Positions 36,556 through 45,725 of a DNA stretch of 64,000 nt are shown here, piece after piece. Position 1 is the first letter of the stretch; the number at the start of each line of letters is the position of its first letter. The stretch comes from an uncultured Thiotrichaceae bacterium (lineage in GTDB: Bacteria; Pseudomonadota; Gammaproteobacteria; Thiotrichales; Thiotrichaceae), in NCBI GenBank assembly GCA_937925855.1, contig CALAMO010000010.1, positions 211,351-275,350 on the forward strand, in the 5' to 3' direction. The notes below the pieces were generated by a model. It was not told the origin of the DNA. It worked only from the letters and a program-made list of their open reading frames with translations, and ran no database searches. The position numbers and the translations under genes are program-made.

Positions 36556-37803
36556 CTATGCCGCAATTTCACCGATTACCCGCAAAAACTTCAAAATCTC
36601 ATCGGTCGAATTGTAATGACAGATCGACACCCGCACACAGGTGTCCATCCTCAGCGGCGTCAGTACATTGCCAGAGAAATAATCATTCTTACGCACATGG
36701 GTACGAATCCCCGCTGCGCTTAGACGCGCCACGACCTCAGCGGAAGGCACACCGTCCACCGCCAGTGAAACCAGGCCTTCGCGCTGTGGATTATCCAGCC
36801 CGCCCAACACATAAACTTTCGCCATATCCCGCAGGCCCGGATGATTCACCGTGCCGTTGATCATGGTTTCCACCAGATGGTGTTCATGCGCCACAATGTG
36901 CTCGCCCGCTGCCAGCAGTCGGGTACGACGCTCAGCGCTGTCGGTGAAATGCGCACCAAGCCAGTCCAGATAATTCACCACCTCGGAAAACGTCGCATAG
37001 GCCGACGTATCGCGGGTGCCCAGTTCCCACTGCGTGGCACCGGAGCCATCCAGATGATCATGTGGCAGCGTGCTCATACGCGGCGACAGCCAGGAGAAGC
37101 CGTAGTTGTGTTTGGAGAAGGCTTTGTAGGCGGACACGGTAAACGCATCTATGCCGTAAGCAGCTATATCCAGCGCACCGTGCGCTGCGTGCTGGATGCC
37201 ATCGACGATAATAAAACAGTCCGGCGCGACGGCGCGAATGATCTTACTCACCTCCGCAATATCCACGCACATGCCGGTGACCGGGCTGGTTTGGATAATC
37301 GTCGCAACCCGCGTGTCGGGCGTAATGTATGCGCGGTAATCTTCCGGTGTGATCGCACAAGTGTCTTTGTTATGCGGAATCGCCACGTATTCCTTGCCCG
37401 CAATTTTTGCCCAGCGCTTGCCTGCACTGGCGGTGGCGGGGTGCTCCAGCGTGCTGCCGAGCACGATGCCACCTTCCGCTGAGCCGAGTACCGCCGCGCG
37501 TACCAGACGAAACAGTAATTCAGTGCCACTTTCACCCACAAATACCAGACCATCATTTGCGCCGAGGTAGAGCATCATGTCTTCCCGCGCTTTGTTGATA
37601 ATGCGCACCAGTTCATGGGAGGCCGGGTTATCACGCCCCTGATTGTCTGGGATAGCGGAGAGATGCGTATTGACTTCGACCACTGACTTCAGGGTGAGCG
37701 AGCCACCGGCATTCTCGAAAAAAGCTCTTGGCCCCTGATAAGGACAGCTGTCTACGTGATGAAAACGGTCACGGATTTGCTGGAGTAGGGTGTCGTTGAA
37801 CAT
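36556..37803 (-). CDS. Class V aminotransferase fold PLP enzyme
   Basis: 415 aa of the NifS/CsdA-like fold. The PLP Lys is in 'FTVSAYKAFSKHNYG', preceded by the Asp/His pair in 'CFIIVDGIQHAAHGALDI' and by 'GESGTELLFRLVRAA' near the N-terminus. It lacks the cysteine-loop consensus of true cysteine desulfurases, so lyase, aminotransferase or epimerase activity on a small amino compound is more likely. The substrate is unknown. It is co-transcribed with the double cupin and faces away from the DUF2161 gene. Confidence 0.82.
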   Translation of the reverse strand: MFNDTLLQQIRDRFHHVDSCPYQGPRAFFENAGGSLTLKSVVEVNTHLSAIPDNQGRDNPASHELVRIINKAREDMMLYLGANDGLVFVGESGTELLFRLVRAAVLGSAEGGIVLGSTLEHPATASAGKRWAKIAGKEYVAIPHNKDTCAITPEDYRAYITPDTRVATIIQTSPVTGMCVDIAEVSKIIRAVAPDCFIIVDGIQHAAHGALDIAAYGIDAFTVSAYKAFSKHNYGFSWLSPRMSTLPHDHLDGSGATQWELGTRDTSAYATFSEVVNYLDWLGAHFTDSAERRTRLLAAGEHIVAHEHHLVETMINGTVNHPGLRDMAKVYVLGGLDNPQREGLVSLAVDGVPSAEVVARLSAAGIRTHVRKNDYFSGNVLTPLRMDTCVRVSICHYNSTDEILKFLRVIGEIAA

Positions 37804-37974
37804 AGAACGGCCTCGTCTTGGGTTTACCGGTGATGGAGAAGGTGTTATACAGTTTTAATCAGCGCGCATAACGGAAACTAGCATGAAAAAATTCCAGCCC
37901 GCAAGCATAGAGGTTCACAACTTCCTCGAGAACCCGCATGCAAGCACTCTATTCCCCAAACGAAGAGGTTTACG

Positions 37975-38679
37975 GTGTCTACGGGAATCAGCATGAAAGA
38001 ATCTGACCTTTACCCGCCGCTGAAACGCTTTTTGACTGAGCAGGGTTACACAGTGAAGGGTGAGGTGATAAATTGCGATGTAGTGGCGCTGCGGAATGAG
38101 GAAGCACCGCTGATTGTTGAGCTTAAGCTGAATTTTAATCTCAGCGTATTGATGCAGGTGGTGGATCGGCTGGCGCTGACTCCGACGGTGTATATCGGCA
38201 TTCCGTTACAAACGACCGTGCTGCGTAAAAAGCGTAAATCGGTGCTGAAGTTATTGCGTATGCTGGGTCTGGGGTTAGTGGTGATTGATGTGCAGGCCGA
38301 GACGGTGGACGTGGTGCTTGATCCGACGGCGTATAAGCCACGCATTGTGCAGCGGCAGCAGGCGCGCCTGCTCGGCGAATTTGCGCGGCGAGTGGGCGAC
38401 CCGAATGTGGGTGGGCTGGCGATGCGTAAAGGCATTATGACGGCGTACCGCCAGCGGGCGCTGCTGATTGGGCAGTACCTACGCCAGCACGGAGCCAGTA
38501 AGGCTGCCGTTGTGGCGCTGGCGGTCGGTGATACGCAGGCGAGAGCCGTGCTGTATCGAAATGTTTACGGCTGGTTTGAGCGAGTGGAGCGCGGGGTGTA
38601 CCGGGTTTCAGCGCAAGGAGAAAAGGACATTGTGGCGTGGCGGCCAGAAGCGAATAGCCGCCCGCAGGCATTGAATTAG
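37975..38679 (+). CDS. DUF2161-like protein with PD-(D/E)XK nuclease motif
   Basis: 234 aa if started at GTG 37975 (AAGAGG six bases upstream), 228 aa if at ATG 37993. The N-terminal ~110 residues have the order Asp in 'GEVINCDVVALR', then 'LIVELKLNFN', an E-x-K catalytic pair typical of PD-(D/E)XK enzymes. 'ARRVGDPNVGGLAMRKGIMTAY' and a late winged-helix-like 'RGVYRVSAQGEKDIVAW' match DUF2161. The family is uncharacterised; DNA cleavage or repair is inferred. It stands alone between the divergent aminotransferase and the HpaB-like gene. Confidence 0.72.
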   Translation: MSTGISMKESDLYPPLKRFLTEQGYTVKGEVINCDVVALRNEEAPLIVELKLNFNLSVLMQVVDRLALTPTVYIGIPLQTTVLRKKRKSVLKLLRMLGLGLVVIDVQAETVDVVLDPTAYKPRIVQRQQARLLGEFARRVGDPNVGGLAMRKGIMTAYRQRALLIGQYLRQHGASKAAVVALAVGDTQARAVLYRNVYGWFERVERGVYRVSAQGEKDIVAWRPEANSRPQALN

Positions 38680-38834
38680 TCCGCCGCGACTTGGGTTATT
38701 AATGTTGGCCCAAGAAGGTCGCGTGTTAACAGATAGATTTGGGCACAATTCCCGCTGTGCCACTGCCGCGTTCAGCGGTGTTCTTTAAACGTTATGAGTG
38801 GGTCAGAGGGGTATCATCCCATACGGAGAAGGAA

Positions 38835-40364
38835 ATGATTAGAACCGGACAGCAGTACCGCGAGTCAATTCAGGATAACCGCGAAGTTTATATCAACGGC
38901 GAACGGGTCAAGGACATGACCATCCATCCGCAGTTTAAGCCAATTGTTGATATCAGGGCGCGCATTTATGATATGCAGCATGAAGACGCGACGCGCGCGC
39001 TAATGACTGTCGAGCAGGATGGCGATATTAATGCGGTGGGTAATGCGCTGCCTTATACCCAGGATGACTGGTGGGCGAAGCGCCGGGCGACGGATACGGT
39101 GCTAGAAGACATTGGCGGCGTGGTGACGCGGGTCGGTGATGAAACGGTCGGTGAGATGTGGTCGCTGTATGACGGTCAGGATGTGCTGAATGAGGTCGAT
39201 CCGCAGTTTTCTAAGAACATCGAAAATCATATCTTTAAGGTGCTGAAAGAAGACCCGTTTCATGTTTCCGCTAACACTGACCCTAAGGGTGATCGTTCAC
39301 GTGCCCCGCAGGATCAAGACCCGGACATGCTGCTGCATGTGGTTAAAGAGACCGATGCCGGGATTATTGTGCGCGGTGCCAAGTTTGAGACGGCGGCGGC
39401 CTATGCCAATCAGGCGTTTACCAAGCCGACGATTGCCAATTGGGGTAATGAGCAGCTGTCGAACTATGCCGTCGGCTTTATCTGTGATCTCAATTCACCG
39501 AACCTGAAATTTATCTGTCGCAGCGGTTTCGCCGGGGCCAGCGGTGGCTGTCCGCGCGCGGATCAGCGTGATTATCCACTGGCGAATCAATTTGATGAGA
39601 TTGATACGCTGGTGATTTTTGATAATGTGTTGATCCCCTGGGAAAACGTGTTGTTTTACCGTCATACCCGCGCGGCTACTTTTATTCGCGCCACCCTCCA
39701 TCGCTATTCGGCCTTCGCTTATGTGCAGCGCACGCTGAAAGTCGCCGATCAGATGATTGGTGCGGCGCTATTTAATGCGCGTCAGACCGGTTTGGAGAAG
39801 CAGCCCGCCGTGCAGGAAAAACTGGCCGAGTTGGCGGTATGGCGTGAGGGTATCAATGCACATCTGACCGCTGCGATTGCGCTGGGTGAGCGTTCTCCAG
39901 CGGGCCTGTTGATGCCGAACCAGTCGTTGCTGATGACTGGGCGAGTGCATGCCCTAACCCGCTTGCCGACGATGATGCATGCGGCGCGTGAGCTGTGTGG
40001 CGGCCAGATTTGTGTAACGCCGAATGCGGCAACTTTCGATGCGCCGGAAACCAAGCCATGGATGGACAAGTATTACAGCGTGAATGATAACTGGCTCGCG
40101 GAAGACCGGCGCAAGCTGCTGGCTTATGCGCGTGACCTGCTAAATTCTGACTACGCGGGCCATCGCCTGACTTTCCAGCAGTTTGCGCAGGCACCGAACT
40201 ATGCTCATATGGCGGCGGTGTATCGCAATTTTGATTTTGACGGGCCGTTGAATTTTGTGAAAACAGGTGCCGGGCTTTCGGACAGCGTCATGCACGGTAT
40301 CAGTGAGCGCAGCGGCGATGAGGCGGTGGCGCAGTATTTTAGTCATAGCGATGGAGAGGTATAA
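38835..40364 (+). CDS. 4-hydroxyphenylacetate 3-monooxygenase (HpaB) family oxygenase
   Basis: 509 aa from ATG 38835 with GGAGAAGG just upstream; an upstream extension to 38739 is rejected. HpaB family motifs include 'RTGQQYRESIQDNREVYING' at the start, 'NSPNLKFICRSGF' and 'DEIDTLVIFDNVLIPWENVL'. Members are FADH2-dependent monooxygenases or, in the 4-hydroxybutyryl-CoA dehydratase branch, radical dehydratases. No HpaC-type flavin reductase is visible nearby. It leads a tight set with the Rid protein (three bases downstream), Rieske oxygenase and DUF1028 protein, so it probably opens a catabolic pathway; the substrate is unknown. Confidence 0.85.
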   Translation: MIRTGQQYRESIQDNREVYINGERVKDMTIHPQFKPIVDIRARIYDMQHEDATRALMTVEQDGDINAVGNALPYTQDDWWAKRRATDTVLEDIGGVVTRVGDETVGEMWSLYDGQDVLNEVDPQFSKNIENHIFKVLKEDPFHVSANTDPKGDRSRAPQDQDPDMLLHVVKETDAGIIVRGAKFETAAAYANQAFTKPTIANWGNEQLSNYAVGFICDLNSPNLKFICRSGFAGASGGCPRADQRDYPLANQFDEIDTLVIFDNVLIPWENVLFYRHTRAATFIRATLHRYSAFAYVQRTLKVADQMIGAALFNARQTGLEKQPAVQEKLAELAVWREGINAHLTAAIALGERSPAGLLMPNQSLLMTGRVHALTRLPTMMHAARELCGGQICVTPNAATFDAPETKPWMDKYYSVNDNWLAEDRRKLLAYARDLLNSDYAGHRLTFQQFAQAPNYAHMAAVYRNFDFDGPLNFVKTGAGLSDSVMHGISERSGDEAVAQYFSHSDGEV

Positions 40365-40367
40365 ACA

Positions 40368-40790
40368 ATGACAACGCATACCCGAATTAGGGCGTTTAAC
40401 ACCAAGGATATGTATCCTGGTAAAGCGCTGGATAATGATCTGTGCATGGCGGTACGCGCCGGTAACCGTGTGTTTTTGCGCGGCCAGACCGGTTTTGATC
40501 TTGATGGCCAATTCCACGGCGTGGGTGATCCAACCGCACAGGCGCGAATGGCGATGCAGTGTGTGCAAACCCTGTTGGAAGAGGCGGGGTCTAAGCTAGA
40601 GCATATCTGTAAGACAACGATTTATATTACGGATCGGGCCTATCGCGAAGCGGTCTATACCGAAATTGGTAAATGGCTGAAGGGGGTTTATCCCTGTTCT
40701 ACCGGGCTGATTGTGAACGGTTTGGCGCTACCAGAAATGGTGATGGAAATTGACGTTGAGGCGATTATCCCTGAAGAGGAACTGCCTTAG
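40368..40790 (+). CDS. Rid (YjgF/YER057c/UK114) family protein lacking the imine-deaminase Arg
   Basis: 140 aa. The family segments 'GNRVFLRGQTGFDLDGQ', 'ARMAMQCVQTLLEEAGSKLEHI', 'CKTTIYITDRAY' and 'MVMEIDVEAIIP' are clear. In RidA the 'PARS' turn supplies the catalytic Arg; here it reads 'YPCSTGLIVNGLALP', with no Arg, so it belongs to the Rid subfamilies that do not deaminate 2-aminoacrylate. It may hydrolyse or bind another reactive enamine intermediate of the cluster. It starts three bases after the HpaB-like gene. Confidence 0.9.
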   Translation: MTTHTRIRAFNTKDMYPGKALDNDLCMAVRAGNRVFLRGQTGFDLDGQFHGVGDPTAQARMAMQCVQTLLEEAGSKLEHICKTTIYITDRAYREAVYTEIGKWLKGVYPCSTGLIVNGLALPEMVMEIDVEAIIPEEELP

Positions 40791-40871
40791 TCTTTGAACG
40801 ATTCCCCCGGCGCAACGCTGCCCTTTTAAGCAAGGCAGCGGTTGTGGCCGATCATATAGGGTAGACAGGTT

Positions 40872-42035
40872 ATGAAGCACAGTCCTATCACTTTATCGAC
40901 GCTGGCACAGCTAAAAGTGCTGGCGGCCCTGCCGCTTAGTCAGGCCACCGCCATGCCGCCGCCCATGTACCAGTCCGCTGATATTCATGCGCTAGAACAA
41001 ACGCATATCTTTAATGAACAATGGCTCTGCGCCGGACGCAGTGACGCGATTCCTCAGGCAGGCGATTACCTCAGCTATCACATTGGCTCGCAGCCAGTAC
41101 TGGTGATTCGCCAGGAAGATGGCAGTATTAAAGCGTTCGCTAATGTTTGTCGTCACCGCATGATGACGCTCTTAGACGGCCAGGGACACTGTAAGCGCAA
41201 GCGGATTATTTGTCCTTATCATGCCTGGTCGTATGGCATTGACGGCCAGCTGCTGGGTGCACCTCAGATGGATAAACGACCCGGTTTTGATAAGGCGAAT
41301 TATCCGCTGCCTGCGATACGCTGCGAGCTGTGGGAGGGCTGGATTTATATCACGCTCAACCCGGAAGTCGCGCCGGTGTCGACTTTACTAGCCGAGCTGC
41401 ATCCCCTGGTGGCGGATTATCGCATGGCGGATTATGTCCTCATCTCACAGCAGGATCATGTTTGGGATACCAATTGGAAAATGCTCGCTGAGAATTTCAT
41501 GGAGGGTTACCACCTGCCGGTGGCGCATCGTGCTACCGTGGGGGCGCACTTTGCGGTGCGCGAAACCCGTTTCTCTGAGCGCCCACCGAATCCTGCGTTC
41601 ACCTACCAGTATTTTACCAAGGCCGAAAACGCCCCGGTGGGGAATGCGCATCCCGACAACACCTGGCTCAAGGGTGAGCAGCGGCGCACTTCGTTAATGC
41701 CAACCATTTTCCCAGCGCATATGTATGTGCTCGCCCCGGATCATTTATGGTATCTAGCGCTGCAACCGCTGGGACATGATCAGGTAAACATCCGCTACGG
41801 TATTGCGCTAGCTCCAGAGGTGCTGCGTGCGAGCGCCGAGCCTGAGCAACTGAAGGCGGACGTGATTCATTTTCTCGATCAGGTTAACGCTGAAGATAAG
41901 GACGTGGTTGAGGGTATTTTTCGCGGCTCGCGCGCGACTTTGTCGAAAGCGGGGCCGCTGTGCTGGCTGGAGCAGGAGAATCATGAGTTCACCCAATATA
42001 TTGCCCGCCGTATTGCTCACCATGGGTCTGATTAA
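40872..42035 (+). CDS. Rieske-type aromatic ring-hydroxylating / N-demethylating oxygenase alpha subunit
   Basis: 387 aa. The Rieske [2Fe-2S] centre is 'NVCRHRMMTL' plus 'IICPYHAWSYG' (CxH...CxxH). The mononuclear iron site is 'LAENFMEGYHLPVAHRATV' (Glu/His/His) with a later Asp. Length and motif spacing fit the group including GbcA, stachydrine demethylase and carnitine oxygenase CntA, which need a separate ferredoxin reductase; none is visible here. It is 13 bases upstream of the DUF1028 gene and part of the HpaB-Rid cluster. Confidence 0.9.
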   Translation: MKHSPITLSTLAQLKVLAALPLSQATAMPPPMYQSADIHALEQTHIFNEQWLCAGRSDAIPQAGDYLSYHIGSQPVLVIRQEDGSIKAFANVCRHRMMTLLDGQGHCKRKRIICPYHAWSYGIDGQLLGAPQMDKRPGFDKANYPLPAIRCELWEGWIYITLNPEVAPVSTLLAELHPLVADYRMADYVLISQQDHVWDTNWKMLAENFMEGYHLPVAHRATVGAHFAVRETRFSERPPNPAFTYQYFTKAENAPVGNAHPDNTWLKGEQRRTSLMPTIFPAHMYVLAPDHLWYLALQPLGHDQVNIRYGIALAPEVLRASAEPEQLKADVIHFLDQVNAEDKDVVEGIFRGSRATLSKAGPLCWLEQENHEFTQYIARRIAHHGSD

Positions 42036-42047
42036 AAGGAAAGTAGC

Positions 42048-42725
42048 ATGACATTTTCACTGGTGGGGCATTGTGCCCGAACCAATATGACCGGGGTGGC
42101 GATCACCACGTCTAGTATCTGTGTGGCGAGTCGCTGCCCGTGGGTGCGGGCTGGCGTTGGCGCGGTGGCCACACAGAATGTGACTGATCCAAGTTTAGGG
42201 CCGTTGCTGCTGGATTATTTGCAGGATGGTATGACGCCACAGGACGCATTGGCTAAGGTGACGACGGGGCGGGCAAATATTAATTATCGTCAGTTGACTG
42301 TGGTGGATACTAAGGGCGGCGCGGCGCATTACACCGGGACTGAAATCCTGGGCACGAATAGCGTGGTGGTGGGGGAGCACTGTGTTGCGGCGGGGAATTT
42401 GCTGTCTACTGAAGCGGTACCACAGGCGATGGTGGATCAGTTTGCCGCCGGAGCGGATTTGCATTTGGCGGAGCGTTTGATGCTGGCGTTGCGGGCGGGT
42501 GTGGCAGCTGGCGGGGAAGAGGGGCCGACGCATTCTGCCGGTTTGAAAGTCGCACATGAGCAGAGCTGGCCGTTAGTGGATTTGCGGGTGGACTGGAGTG
42601 ACGGTGATCCGGTGGAGGCGCTTTATCGGATTTGGCGGGCGTATGAGGAAGAGATGGATGCTTATACGACGCGGGCGTTGAATCCGGGGGCGGCGCCGAG
42701 TTATGGGGTGCCGGGGGATTTGTGA
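42048..42725 (+). CDS. DUF1028 family protein (Ntn-hydrolase-like)
   Basis: 225 aa with the DUF1028 pattern: 'MTFSLVGHCARTNMTGVAIT', 'SRCPWVRAGVGAVATQNVTDP', 'YRQLTVVDTKGGAAHYTG' and 'HCVAAGNLLS'. The fold resembles Ntn hydrolases, and genes of this family often accompany catabolic oxygenases and Rid proteins; a late hydrolytic step is inferred. AAGGAAAG is well placed before the ATG. The cluster ends here and GC content falls sharply. Confidence 0.9.
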   Translation: MTFSLVGHCARTNMTGVAITTSSICVASRCPWVRAGVGAVATQNVTDPSLGPLLLDYLQDGMTPQDALAKVTTGRANINYRQLTVVDTKGGAAHYTGTEILGTNSVVVGEHCVAAGNLLSTEAVPQAMVDQFAAGADLHLAERLMLALRAGVAAGGEEGPTHSAGLKVAHEQSWPLVDLRVDWSDGDPVEALYRIWRAYEEEMDAYTTRALNPGAAPSYGVPGDL

Positions 42726-42937
42726 TGCTGTAATGAATTTTAGGGGACGGTCTTTTTAAATTTAATGCTAATCCAAATTGATTTTCACCTTAGAAAATAT
42801 TGATTCTTGTTTGCATAGCCGTTAAATAACTTGATTTTTTAGCTTTGGGATGCTAACTTTTTGCGTCAATTCTTGATTTATTACCTGTGGTTTTTGTCTT
42901 TGAAGGCTGATGTGGATATTTTAAAGAATGGGTGGTT

Positions 42938-43570
42938 TTAAATTCTTAATTTTTTAATCAATTTTTTCATTTCTTTTGTTGCAGAATTTTTGCTTTTTTC
43001 CTCCATTATGACTTGATTTTTTATTTCTATTATTTTCTTTCTTGTATTGTTGATCTTTTGAGATTTTTGTGAGTTTGCTGGAGAGTTTATTTCAATTACC
43101 TCAAGATCTGTCGTTGAATTGCTATCCCAAGAGTTAATATTTCTTAGCATGTCTTCTTTCCATTTTATCAGTGATGTTCTTTCTTCTATATCTAACTTGA
43201 AATAATTGTTGAGCCAAGTTATAAAAAATGCACTGATGAAACTGAGTATGGCTCCAGAGAAGATATAAAATACTTTTTCGTATTTTTTTCCATCTTCTTT
43301 TTTATATAAGATTATGTCTATAATTTTTTCTTCATCAAGAAAAAAAACTATATCTCCATTTTTTATATTTCCTTTGAAAACCCATGCTCCTTCGTGTATT
43401 CTTTCAGAAGAGCAATTTTGGTTATTATTTATGCATATTTTCCCATTTTCTTTATCTTTATAAAAGGCAATAGCTTTTTCATCAGATACTAAAATTTTCC
43501 CAATAGCTTCAACTGAAAAAAATAAGTTCAGTATTATAAATGCAAGAAATAATTTTTTAATCAAGTCCAT
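42938..43570 (-). CDS. Membrane protein of the AT-rich island
   Basis: 210 aa, very low GC. Signal-like hydrophobic start (residues 1-22), a small extracytoplasmic region to ~98 with two Cys ('CINNNQNCSSE'), a transmembrane helix at ~100-120 ('FYIFSGAILSFISAFFITWL'), then a charged cytoplasmic tail ending in poly-basic segments. I recognise no family. Its start overlaps the end of the ATPase gene by 14 bases, so both come from one message. A membrane effector or anchor for the ATPase is an inference. The 42726-42937 gap before it is T-rich and shows nothing else. Confidence 0.7.
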   Translation of the reverse strand: MDLIKKLFLAFIILNLFFSVEAIGKILVSDEKAIAFYKDKENGKICINNNQNCSSERIHEGAWVFKGNIKNGDIVFFLDEEKIIDIILYKKEDGKKYEKVFYIFSGAILSFISAFFITWLNNYFKLDIEERTSLIKWKEDMLRNINSWDSNSTTDLEVIEINSPANSQKSQKINNTRKKIIEIKNQVIMEEKSKNSATKEMKKLIKKLRI

Positions 43571-45725
43571 AAGACAGCCTAATTTCTTTTCTAAGCCTAG
43601 ATTTGTATCTGTTAAATAGTGATTCTAGTCTTTCGATATTTACGTTGGTGGCTGGGGAGTTTTTGTATTTTTGTAGTGATCGTAGTTCTTTAAAAACATT
43701 TCTTTTTATTTTTGCTATATTAGGCAGGTTGACTCCTTCTAGTTGTAAGACTTGGAAAACGTGATGGTATTTCTCTTTCTCACATTCAAGTGCTATTTCT
43801 AGTATGGCCAATAATTTTGTTACAAGTATAGCTTTTCTTTCTACCATTTTCTTTGCTTTACTGTGGTAAGTGTCACCATCTAAAACCAAATATCCGTAAT
43901 GTATTTCAGAATTGTAAAGGAAGTGCTCCCTACATTTTTTTGGTAAAGGCATTGAATAATCATCAATTATAAGTTGCAAATAAAAAAATTTATCAAATAT
44001 TTTATTTAAACAGTGTGTAGCTCTTTCTGTTAATATTATATCTTCCACAACTAGACGTTTTTTGTCACTGGAGAGCTGTCTTTTGATACGAATTAAGTTA
44101 GAAGTATGAGTCTGGGCAAAACTACCCATGCACAATCTAACTAAAGATTCATGATAATATCCTTCTTCATTTTGAGCAAAAATATTCACTATGTCTGTAG
44201 TAGTTGTAGCTTCGCCAACAGAGTTTCTTTTAAGTAAAAATTCTAATAATAAGCGTTTAAGCCAATATGCAGGTGGGTGCTGTGAAGAAAGGGTGTGTGG
44301 CTGTTCCGTTCTAGACGATACGGACTCATTAACAATGTATTCTTCATCAGCTTCTATATTAGTGAGAAATATATTGGGGAAATTGGAATCTTTCTGAGAA
44401 TAACATCTTTGGTTGTTCAGCATAAAACTCATTAGCCCAACAGGATACTGTTCTATATATCTTGTGGTCGGATTTACAAATCCATCCTTCTCGTTATGAT
44501 TTAACCAAGTATATGTCTTGAAGAAATTCATAACACTTCTTAAACCAAAAGGCACTATATGTCGTAAATGATCAATAATAGCATTAATTTGGTTAGGGTT
44601 TTCAAGTGCTAGTAATACGCTGCTCAAAGAGTTTCTTATTGAGTTTTTTAGGCCTGCTTTAGGAACTTCCGAAATAACACGCTTTATCAATTCTCCTCGT
44701 TCGACTATTACAGACTCCCAGTCGGGGGTTCGTAGAGTATAAAGGTTTTTGTTATCGCGAAAACAATCTTCCACTCCTTGATACAGTTCTCTTGATGCCT
44801 TAAGGATTTCATAGCTATCTGGTCTTAGCACAAAAAGTATATTTGCTCCCAAATCTCCTGCCTTAGAGGAACCGTGATAAAACGCACTAACAATTTTTTG
44901 TATTAAGCTGATATATAGATCTTCTCCAGTGTCAACATTTGATATAAATAGATATCTATCATTTTCATGAAAAAAATAATCGAGGTTATCAAGAATCAGT
45001 ATTGGCTTTTTTCCTAGAATTTTTGATATTTTCTTCATGCAATCCACAAAAATAACAATTGATTCATCTTCGTCTGAGTTTTCTTCGGCTTTGCTTAATT
45101 TTATTTTTATTTTATTTATTTCATCCAATGTTTGTTGGTTAATGCTTGAATTGTAATGGTGGTTGAATATTTTTACTATTGTTGTATTTAGTTTGAAACA
45201 TAAAACCCTAAAAAATGATGATAAAGATCTATCATCGAAATGTCTAGTCACATCCACGTTTATCCTTAAGAACCAGGCGTCCGACTTCTCGTAATATTTT
45301 TGCCCATATGTGGTTATTAAATAGTTGATGAATGCAGTTTTTCCACATCCTATATCACCCTGAATGAAGAAGAGGTTATTTCTATTCTCAGAAGGTGTAA
45401 ATTTTGAAATGGTGGATAGGAATTTCTTCTTGGAGACTTTGTATCCCGCATTATCAGCATGTAATTCAACATCACAGTAAAACTTTTGATAGAAATACCA
45501 AGCAACCCATTCTGTTGATGGTATAGCGTCTTGGTTTTTGACATCTGAATTTGGAAAAGAAAGCGGTGCTTCTTTAGAAAAAATTGCCGGCAAATGAACA
45601 AAAACTCTATCTACGAGTGTTATTATGTCGTGATGAAATTTCCCAACTTCATTTCTAATGTATTGCCCATGAAGACTTTCTACTCTTGAACGGATGTATA
45701 AATAGCGACTTGCTTGATGATCCAT
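43557..45725 (-). CDS. Large P-loop ATPase of the AT-rich island
   Basis: 722 aa. Walker A 'IQGDIGCGKTAFINYLITTY' (residues ~122-141), Walker B 'PILILDNLDYFFHEND' (~241-256) and an Arg-bearing 'ILFVLRPDSYE' form a complete AAA+/STAND-like core. The C-terminal ~400 residues are helical with a winged-helix-like part and no named domain. The N-terminal ~110 residues are also unassigned. The gene's GC content is much lower than the surrounding chromosome, and it overlaps a membrane-protein gene. This plan resembles NTPase-plus-membrane defence modules, but membership in a known system is not shown. Confidence 0.75.
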   Translation of the reverse strand: MDHQASRYLYIRSRVESLHGQYIRNEVGKFHHDIITLVDRVFVHLPAIFSKEAPLSFPNSDVKNQDAIPSTEWVAWYFYQKFYCDVELHADNAGYKVSKKKFLSTISKFTPSENRNNLFFIQGDIGCGKTAFINYLITTYGQKYYEKSDAWFLRINVDVTRHFDDRSLSSFFRVLCFKLNTTIVKIFNHHYNSSINQQTLDEINKIKIKLSKAEENSDEDESIVIFVDCMKKISKILGKKPILILDNLDYFFHENDRYLFISNVDTGEDLYISLIQKIVSAFYHGSSKAGDLGANILFVLRPDSYEILKASRELYQGVEDCFRDNKNLYTLRTPDWESVIVERGELIKRVISEVPKAGLKNSIRNSLSSVLLALENPNQINAIIDHLRHIVPFGLRSVMNFFKTYTWLNHNEKDGFVNPTTRYIEQYPVGLMSFMLNNQRCYSQKDSNFPNIFLTNIEADEEYIVNESVSSRTEQPHTLSSQHPPAYWLKRLLLEFLLKRNSVGEATTTTDIVNIFAQNEEGYYHESLVRLCMGSFAQTHTSNLIRIKRQLSSDKKRLVVEDIILTERATHCLNKIFDKFFYLQLIIDDYSMPLPKKCREHFLYNSEIHYGYLVLDGDTYHSKAKKMVERKAILVTKLLAILEIALECEKEKYHHVFQVLQLEGVNLPNIAKIKRNVFKELRSLQKYKNSPATNVNIERLESLFNRYKSRLRKEIRLSYGLD

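Noticed and set aside
42048..42725. Possible beta-lactamase or aminopeptidase activity for the DUF1028 protein
   Set aside because: The fold resembles Ntn hydrolases, but no catalytic data or residue supports a specific reaction.
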